A DNA stretch of 11,589 bases, from NCBI GenBank assembly GCA_027046525.1, contig JALTYD010000174.1, forward strand, positions 1-11,589, in the 5' to 3' direction. The position numbers were made by a program, and so were the translations under genes. Under the pieces are notes generated by a model that had not been told where the DNA came from, did not search any database, and saw only the letters and a list, made by a program, of their open reading frames with translations. The DNA is from Pyrodictiaceae archaeon (GTDB lineage: Archaea > Thermoproteota > Thermoprotei_A > Sulfolobales > Pyrodictiaceae). This document shows, piece by piece, positions 6,645 through 11,589 of this stretch; the first letter of the stretch is position 1; every line of letters begins with the position of its first letter.

Positions 6645-8279
6645 ATGCCTCTCGTAGGTATCGAGGATATTTCTCTAGCCTATGGCTTAAACCATTATAG
6701 ACTAGATAGACCTCTCAGAGACATACTTAGATACTTTATTGGTAGAGAGCCTCCGCTAGACGGCCTCGGCGAGTATGCTGGGAGAGAACTATACGAGCTA
6801 GCATATATTGTTGATAAATCTAGTAGGCCTTTCCATATAATGTGGAGTATAAAGGGTGAAAGAACAGATAATGTATGGATAGATCCTAGCCAGAGGAGAT
6901 CACTACTAGATCTACTACTAGTCTATGGAGTTAATAGATTTCCATATAGTGGAGGTACATGGCATGAACATTATGCTTCACAGTACCTAATAGGAGATGC
7001 TGGCTTGAACTGTATACTCACTATAACTATTCAAACAGCTTATGCTCTAGAAAAGTACGGGCCAGACGAAATAAGAAGCTACTATAGGAACATGGTGGGT
7101 TTAGACGAACCAGTACTATTTGGTGCAACATGGTTCACAGAGATTCAAGGAGGTAGTGATCTAGGAGCTAATACGACAGTAGCAGAACATGTAGAGGGTA
7201 GTATATGGAGACTAAATGGCTACAAGTATTTCGCTAGTGGTGTTGGACTAGCAGATATAGCACTAGCAACAGGAAGACCTAAAAGTGCTCCTATGGGCGC
7301 TAAAGGTCTAGCACTCTTTGCTGTACCGCGCTACAGAGATGATAGGTCTCTAAACTACTATACACGTAGACTGAAAGAAAAAAGTGGGACTATTCTAGTA
7401 CCAACTGGAGAAGTAGAATTTATTGATACTGAGGCTTACCTACTCGGAGAAGCTTCTAAAGGTATCTACTATACTCTAGAAGACTTAATGGTGTCTAGAC
7501 TAGCTAATAGTGTTGCAGCTGTAGGTATTGCTAGGAAAGCCTACCTAGAAGCATATCTCTACTCGAAAGAAAGGAGAGCTTTTGGAAAACAACTCATAGA
7601 GCACAAGCTCGTAAAGAGAGACTTACTAGAGATGGAGATCTTAATTGAGGCATCACTAGCTCTTGCCTATAAAGCTGTAGATCTCTTCCACAAGCATAGA
7701 CTAGATAAACCTCCCTATAGTAGAGGTTATCACTACGCAAGACTACTAACTCATATAGCTAAGAATATGACAGCCGAAGTAGCTGCATATGTTACGAAGC
7801 AGTCGATGGAGCTCTTCGGCGGAATAGGTTTTCTCAGAGAATATGTAGTTGAGAGATGGCATAGAGAAGCTCTAATTACTCCCATCTGGGAGGGTACAAG
7901 TAATATCCAAGCACTAGATATGCTCGAAGCTATCTATAGAAAAGCTGCACATGAACCTCTACTAGAAGACATAGAATCTACTACTAGAGAAGCTTATAAT
8001 AGAGAGAGAGCTTCAGCAGCATACAGAGTAGTAGAAGATACACTAAAAGACTTGTATAGAAAGCCTAGCGAAGCAGAGTATAAAGCAAAGGATATACTAA
8101 TGACACTCGCCTACAGCATAGCTACTATAGTCTTAGAGAATATGGCTCTAGTTCTAGACAGCGATAGATACTCATTAGTTGCAGAACTAGTCTATAGGAG
8201 ATTTATAGAGAAAAAACCATTACTACCTCCAGCTGATGGGAAACTAGCAGAAATAATAAGTTTAGGAGAGACTCTCTAG
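6645..8279 (+). CDS. Long AidB-type acyl-CoA dehydrogenase family protein
   Basis: This 544-residue protein matches the length of the AidB branch (E. coli AidB has about 541) rather than the roughly 380-400 of ordinary acyl-CoA dehydrogenases. It has an extended N-terminal part (1-150). The flavin-contact motif TWFTEIQGGSD is at 162-172, followed by a middle beta domain (about 175-265). The helical domain contains YSKERRAFGKQL (306-317), LFGGIGF (390-396) and PIWEGTSNIQALDMLE (413-428). Glu416 sits at the family's catalytic-base position. A C-terminal helical tail of about 110 residues is also AidB-like. Members are FAD proteins; E. coli AidB is linked to alkylation stress, but substrate and role of archaeal members are not settled by sequence. 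It converges on porB, with 31 bases between stops. No ETF gene is adjacent. Confidence 0.88.
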   Translation: MPLVGIEDISLAYGLNHYRLDRPLRDILRYFIGREPPLDGLGEYAGRELYELAYIVDKSSRPFHIMWSIKGERTDNVWIDPSQRRSLLDLLLVYGVNRFPYSGGTWHEHYASQYLIGDAGLNCILTITIQTAYALEKYGPDEIRSYYRNMVGLDEPVLFGATWFTEIQGGSDLGANTTVAEHVEGSIWRLNGYKYFASGVGLADIALATGRPKSAPMGAKGLALFAVPRYRDDRSLNYYTRRLKEKSGTILVPTGEVEFIDTEAYLLGEASKGIYYTLEDLMVSRLANSVAAVGIARKAYLEAYLYSKERRAFGKQLIEHKLVKRDLLEMEILIEASLALAYKAVDLFHKHRLDKPPYSRGYHYARLLTHIAKNMTAEVAAYVTKQSMELFGGIGFLREYVVERWHREALITPIWEGTSNIQALDMLEAIYRKAAHEPLLEDIESTTREAYNRERASAAYRVVEDTLKDLYRKPSEAEYKAKDILMTLAYSIATIVLENMALVLDSDRYSLVAELVYRRFIEKKPLLPPADGKLAEIISLGETL

Positions 8280-8310
8280 GCTTAGAGATGGTGGTGGGCC
8301 CTATAGTATC

Positions 8311-9216
8311 TCATAGATCTCCTTGAGCTCTTAGTGCTGTTCTAATTTCTTCCCAGTTCCTATCTATGTCTCTTTTTAGAACTTCTAAGCTCTCTGGGCT
8401 TATATTCCGGAATCTTCCCTGGAGCTTAATGTATTCCTCTATTGGTTTCCTCTTAGAAGGATCTAGTAGTCGGTTACTAGGTGGATTTAGTTTTAGCTTA
8501 CCATTTTCGTACTCATATAGTATCCATGCACCTGTCTCTACTGCTAGTTTTGCTATCTTCCCCGTTAGACCAGCATCAAATCTCCATCCGACTGGACATG
8601 GTGCATGTAGGTGTATGTACTTGAAGCCTCTTATCTTGGCAGCTTTTCTTAGTTTTGCTATGAAATCCCATGGATAGCCTATACTAGCAGTTGCTACATA
8701 TGGTACTCTGTGAGCAGCTACTATCTGTGGTATTGGTTTCTTAGTGCCAGGATTTCCTCTATGAGTAGTTGTTGTCCATGCTCCGTGTGGTGTTAAGCTA
8801 CTCCTCTGTATACCTGTGTTCATATATGCTTCATTATCAACACATACATATATTATATTCTCGCCTCTCTCAGCTGCACCACTAAGTGACTGTAGTCCTA
8901 TATCTGCTGTTCCACCATCTCCAGCCCATACAACTACGTGTGCATCTACTCCTCTCCTCTCTAGTGCACGTGCAAGACCAGATGCTGTTGCTGCACCTGC
9001 AGCGAATACTATGTTGAGTGCTGGTAGTCCCCAGCCTTGTTTAGGCCATAGACCCTGGATTACAGCACTACAGCCAGCAGGTATTACTGTAACTGCCTTA
9101 TCTCCGAGAGCCATACCTAGGTGGCGGAAGCCTATAGTCTCTGGACATCCTGGGCAGGCTGCATGTCCAGGCATTACATATTTCTTCTTCGGCAGAGATT
9201 TTATATTGAGAGCCAT
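8311..9216 (-). CDS. porB: Pyruvate (2-oxoacid):ferredoxin oxidoreductase, beta subunit
   Basis: This 301-residue subunit binds thiamine diphosphate and a [4Fe-4S] cluster, and joins CO2, acetyl-CoA and pyruvate through ferredoxin. The TPP motif starts at GDGGTADIG (99-107) and ends near CVDNEAYMNTG (125-135). Cys21 and Cys24 (ACPGCPE), Cys49 (AGCSAV) and Cys207 (HAPCPVGW) are the expected cluster ligands. Length and order are typical of archaeal PorB. I chose the ATG at 9214-9216, 5 bases after AGGTGA. A GTG at 9223-9225 would add three residues but lies inside the ribosome site. The gene begins 5 bases after the porA stop, so translation is probably coupled. It is last in the operon and ends with TGA. 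No clear oligo-T terminator follows it. Confidence 0.95.
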   Translation of the reverse strand: MALNIKSLPKKKYVMPGHAACPGCPETIGFRHLGMALGDKAVTVIPAGCSAVIQGLWPKQGWGLPALNIVFAAGAATASGLARALERRGVDAHVVVWAGDGGTADIGLQSLSGAAERGENIIYVCVDNEAYMNTGIQRSSLTPHGAWTTTTHRGNPGTKKPIPQIVAAHRVPYVATASIGYPWDFIAKLRKAAKIRGFKYIHLHAPCPVGWRFDAGLTGKIAKLAVETGAWILYEYENGKLKLNPPSNRLLDPSKRKPIEEYIKLQGRFRNISPESLEVLKRDIDRNWEEIRTALRAQGDL

Positions 9217-9221
9217 CTCTA

Positions 9222-9227
9222 TCACCT
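9222..9227 (-). promoter_or_regulatory. Ribosome binding site overlapping the porA stop codon, deciding the porB start
   Basis: AGGTGA supplies both the last codon and TGA stop of porA and a Shine-Dalgarno site 5 bases before the porB ATG at 9214-9216. It indicates translational coupling and argues against the GTG at 9223-9225. Confidence 0.65.
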
Positions 9228-10526
9228 ATTTTCGTCTTCTCCTATAGACTCTATATCTATTGATAAAAACTGTGCGCGACGAGTTGTTTCTATCTGCCTA
9301 CTTGGTGGTAGCGATTTGAATCCACCGAGGTGATACCATAGTACTGGTATGTATATTCTGCCTTTTTCTTCTAGTAGTCTTACAGCCTCCTCGCCTATGT
9401 ATGCTATGTCGCTATACGATATATCTAGTCCTCCAATACCTGCAGGTACACCAACAATGCTTGGTTTTGCCTCTAGAGCTGAAGATAATTCTATGAAGAG
9501 CTGGCCAGCATATCCAAACGATATACTCCTATCGAGTATAACTACTAGCTTCTTATTAAGTCCTACTTCTCTTACTTCATCCCATGGGAATGGCCTTATC
9601 CATCTTAGGCGTAGAGCTCCGAATTTTAGGCCTTTTTCTCTCAGGAGGTCGACTGCTATTTTTGCATCACCCATCCACGATCCTGTACCAGCTATTAAGT
9701 AGTCTGCATCACTACACCTATAGCATTCAGTTAGATTACTATAGTCTCTCCCAGTTAGTTTAGCGTATTCTCGACCAGCTTCTTTTATAACTCTAGATGC
9801 ACTTGCAAGACTATAGTGCATATCTATTCTATGTTCTTCGAATATCTCGTCAGGCATTAAGTTGCCCATTGCTACTAGTCTACCTGGCTCGAAGACGTAT
9901 GGTTGTCTCCTAGGTGGTAGAAATTCATCAATAACTTCTTGTGGTGGTACATCTACTGGCTCGACTGTATGACTTAATATGAATCCATCTAGACCTATTA
10001 TTCCAGGTAGATATACTCGAGGATCTTCTGTTACACGGAACATTAGTATTGTTAGATCTAGTGCTTCTTGGTTATTCTCTGCTACTGATACTAGCCAGCC
10101 AGTCTCTCTAGTAACCATAACATCTGAGTGCTCAACATGTATATTCCATGGAGGGCCTATAGCTCTAGCTACTATAGCCATAACTACTGGTATTCGTGAA
10201 CCAGCAACCCACCATAGTACTTCGTACATATATGCTAAGCCGTGGCTACTTGTTGCTGTAAATGCTCTTACTCCGCCGATAGCAGCTCCATAGGTAGCAG
10301 CTAATGCACTATGTTCGCTCTCAACATGCATCATATCTGCTTCGAGTTCTCCATGACTGATCATCTCATCTATTTTTTCCACGATGATAGTCTGGGGGGT
10401 TATAGGGTAAGCTGCTACAAACTCTACTCTTGCAAGTTTTACTGCATATGCAACAGCATCATTACCTCTCATAGGTATTAGCTGTCCTGTTACTTGCCAC
10501 TGAGGCTTAGGTATAGAATTAGCCAT
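9222..10526 (-). CDS. porA: Pyruvate (2-oxoacid):ferredoxin oxidoreductase, alpha subunit
   Basis: This 434-residue alpha subunit forms the substrate-binding part opposite PorB. Landmarks are GNDAVAYAVKLA (21-32), AAYPITPQT (38-46), ESEHSA (69-74), the TSSHGLAYMYE segment (92-102) and ARAIGPPWNIHVEHSD (120-135). A later domain carries GTGSWMGDAK and RLRWIRPFP, of the transketolase C-terminal type. Operon order (gamma, delta, alpha, beta) is that of archaeal pyruvate oxidoreductase. Sequence alone does not exclude branched-chain or other 2-oxoacids, so pyruvate is the likely substrate rather than a proven one. The ATG follows GAGGTGA (10533-10539) by 6 bases, and that site includes the TGA stop of porD. 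The gap to porD is 6 bases. Confidence 0.95.
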   Translation of the reverse strand: MANSIPKPQWQVTGQLIPMRGNDAVAYAVKLARVEFVAAYPITPQTIIVEKIDEMISHGELEADMMHVESEHSALAATYGAAIGGVRAFTATSSHGLAYMYEVLWWVAGSRIPVVMAIVARAIGPPWNIHVEHSDVMVTRETGWLVSVAENNQEALDLTILMFRVTEDPRVYLPGIIGLDGFILSHTVEPVDVPPQEVIDEFLPPRRQPYVFEPGRLVAMGNLMPDEIFEEHRIDMHYSLASASRVIKEAGREYAKLTGRDYSNLTECYRCSDADYLIAGTGSWMGDAKIAVDLLREKGLKFGALRLRWIRPFPWDEVREVGLNKKLVVILDRSISFGYAGQLFIELSSALEAKPSIVGVPAGIGGLDISYSDIAYIGEEAVRLLEEKGRIYIPVLWYHLGGFKSLPPSRQIETTRRAQFLSIDIESIGEDENR

Positions 10527-10532
10527 ACTCTC

Positions 10533-10865
10533 TCACCTCTGTATCTCTATAGGTTCTTCTTCGCTAATCATTGAGAGAGCATTAACAGGACAAACATCGA
10601 CACAGATACCACATCCTTTACAGTACTCGTAGTCTATTACTGGGATCTCATTCCCCTCAGGTCCTCGAGGCTCCATTGTTATTACATCATCCGGGCAGTA
10701 GAGCCAGCATAAATAGCAACTAGTACATTTCTCTGGAGAAAGTACTGGTCTCTCAGTCCTCCAAGAACCAGTCTTACCTGCAGATCCTACTTCTGATGGT
10801 GATAGTGGTAGAAAATGTCCTCTTCTATCAACTACTAGTTTCCTCTCAGTAGTACTACTAGACAC
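10533..10865 (-). CDS. porD: Pyruvate:ferredoxin oxidoreductase, delta subunit (8Fe ferredoxin-like)
   Basis: This 110-residue protein has two [4Fe-4S] motifs: Cys47, Cys50, Cys53 and Cys57 ([12 protein letters not shown]), and Cys82, Cys85, Cys88 and Cys92 ([12 protein letters not shown]). It passes electrons from the catalytic subunits to ferredoxin. The N-terminal part contains [13 protein letters not shown] (30-42), a feature of archaeal PorD that precedes the clusters. The start is GTG. Its first base is the last base of the porG TAG stop, and GAGGTGA (10871-10877) lies 5 bases upstream of the GTG. This overlap implies coupled translation. The small size and 8-iron pattern are normal for the family. 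Confidence 0.95.
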   Translation of the reverse strand: MSSSTTERKLVVDRRGHFLPLSPSEVGSAGKTGSWRTERPVLSPEKCTSCYLCWLYCPDDVITMEPRGPEGNEIPVIDYEYCKGCGICVDVCPVNALSMISEEEPIEIQR

Positions 10866-11458
10866 TAGTTTTTCACCTCTACCATCTTTGGCGAGATAAG
10901 CTTCTTTGTCTCGCTGTATGCTCTACGAGCAGCTTCAATATTTAGTTTTGATAACCGGGGATCCTCCCACTGTTCTGCTATCGCACTAGTTACAGACTCT
11001 ATTGATACAATATTTGTTGCTCTAGATAGAGCTCCTAAGATAGAAGTATTCACTACTGGCCAGCCAGCTACTACGAGGCCTAGTTCTCTAGCTATATTTG
11101 TAGCATCAACTACATATATCTCAGCATCTATACCTAGCTCTAGTACTCTACGTATAGATTTTTCCGAGCTATTAGCTACTACTACGCCGTTTTTCTTTAG
11201 GCCAGAAACTATGCGTTCAGTATCACGTATTATAAGCTGTGGATCAAGAACTACTACTATGTCTGGATTTCTCACCTGGCTATGTATAGGTATAGGCTGT
11301 GGAGCTATTCTAGCAAAAGCGAGTACATGTGCTCCTCGTCTCTCAGCACCGAAGAGAGGTATTGCTTGTCCCCATTTACCCTCGAGGAGAGCTGCTCTAA
11401 CTAAGAGTGTTGCAGCTGTGACTGCTCCCTGTCCACCACGTCCATGAAATCTTATCTC
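10865..11458 (-). CDS. porG: Pyruvate:ferredoxin oxidoreductase, gamma subunit (start unresolved)
   Basis: The recognisable protein spans about 197 residues, from [16 protein letters not shown] (the family's N-terminal signature) through [10 protein letters not shown], then [12 protein letters not shown] and [13 protein letters not shown]. It is the gamma subunit that helps bind coenzyme A and complete the complex. The left coordinate given is the stop; 11458 marks the first family-like codon, not a proven start. In this frame there is no ATG, GTG or TTG between the TAA at 11561-11563 and a GTG at 11273-11275, and that GTG lies in mid-domain. The frame is open upstream for a further 34 codons. 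Possibilities are an ATT start at 11540-11542 behind GGTGG, or a lost base in the GGG run near 11549-11551 that hides an ATG at 11554-11556. The downstream junction with porD overlaps by one base. Confidence 0.85.
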   Translation of the reverse strand, partial: EIRFHGRGGQGAVTAATLLVRAALLEGKWGQAIPLFGAERRGAHVLAFARIAPQPIPIHSQVRNPDIVVVLDPQLIIRDTERIVSGLKKNGVVVANSSEKSIRRVLELGIDAEIYVVDATNIARELGLVVAGWPVVNTSILGALSRATNIVSIESVTSAIAEQWEDPRLSKLNIEAARRAYSETKKLISPKMVEVKN

Positions 11459-11580
11459 AGTAGTTCTATGTAGGAGATTAACTAGTCCAGAACCAGAGTA
11501 CTGACTAGGTTTAATATTATCAATAGAGGAGTCGGCTACAATAACAAGCCCACCATTACTTTAAGTAAAGCAAGTAGTAG

Positions 11581-11589
11581 GTTTTAAAC
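11581..11589 (-). promoter_or_regulatory. Possible TATA box of the por operon
   Basis: At the window edge the minus strand reads GTTTAAAAC. Its centre is about 29 bases before the ATG at 11554-11556, the usual distance for a leaderless or near-leaderless archaeal transcript. This supports that ATG as the original porG start. The edge truncates the region, so the upstream recognition element cannot be checked. Confidence 0.35.

Noticed and set aside
8280..8310. GGGCCC palindrome between the convergent AidB-type gene and porB as a hairpin terminator
   Set aside because: The perfect palindrome is only six bases with no loop, and no T-run follows on either strand.
8816..9247. A 143-codon plus-strand open frame opposite porB, with others opposite porA and the SDH genes
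   Set aside because: These are mirror images of strongly conserved coding sequence, have no ribosome site, and encode low-complexity Ser/Thr/Pro/Ala-rich products.
1..11589. tRNA or rRNA genes, CRISPR repeats, insertion sequences, attachment sites
   Set aside because: No cloverleaf-like GC-rich segment, spaced direct repeats, transposase-like frame or terminal inverted repeats were found. The window is almost fully filled by metabolic genes with short gaps.

Overview
The window looks like a piece of a thermophilic archaeal chromosome, most likely Thermoproteota (Crenarchaeota). Shine-Dalgarno sites are of the GGTGA/GAGGTGA type. TATA-like boxes lie roughly 25-30 bases upstream of probable starts. 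Arg is almost always AGA/AGG, and Leu CTA and Ile ATA are frequent. The pyruvate oxidoreductase is the four-subunit archaeal form. I cannot name the genus. Composition is moderately AT-rich and CTAG is unusually common.

Layout. Bases 3-167 (+) are the last 54 codons of an unrecognised gene. A minus-strand operon (3794 down to 222) encodes a complete succinate dehydrogenase/fumarate reductase in the order flavoprotein, two membrane anchors, iron-sulfur subunit. Upstream of it on the same strand are a metallo-beta-lactamase-fold hydrolase (3921-4577) and an acyl-CoA dehydrogenase (4638-5867) whose 28th codon is an in-frame TGA. A 79-base divergent intergenic region follows, then two plus-strand genes: a membrane-anchored secreted protein of unknown function (5947-6573) and a long AidB-type acyl-CoA dehydrogenase (6645-8279). 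Converging on these is a minus-strand operon (about 11.5 kb down to 8311) for pyruvate (2-oxoacid):ferredoxin oxidoreductase in the order gamma-delta-alpha-beta. Its first gene, porG, has no canonical in-frame start codon upstream of its conserved domain.

Functionally this is a central-carbon and redox neighbourhood. POR joins acetyl-CoA, CO2 and pyruvate through ferredoxin. SDH/FRD joins succinate and fumarate to the quinone pool. The acyl-CoA dehydrogenases suggest acyl-CoA oxidation or reduction, but no electron-transfer flavoprotein genes are visible here. POR and FRD are both steps of the dicarboxylate/4-hydroxybutyrate CO2-fixation cycle known in several Crenarchaeota, but also of ordinary oxidative metabolism, so direction cannot be decided from this sequence.

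I found no convincing undescribed system, RNA gene, CRISPR array or mobile element. The observations most worth checking are the in-frame TGA in the acyl-CoA dehydrogenase, the missing start of porG (repairable by one extra G in a GGG run), and the paired, mutually similar anchor subunits with four candidate haem histidines.
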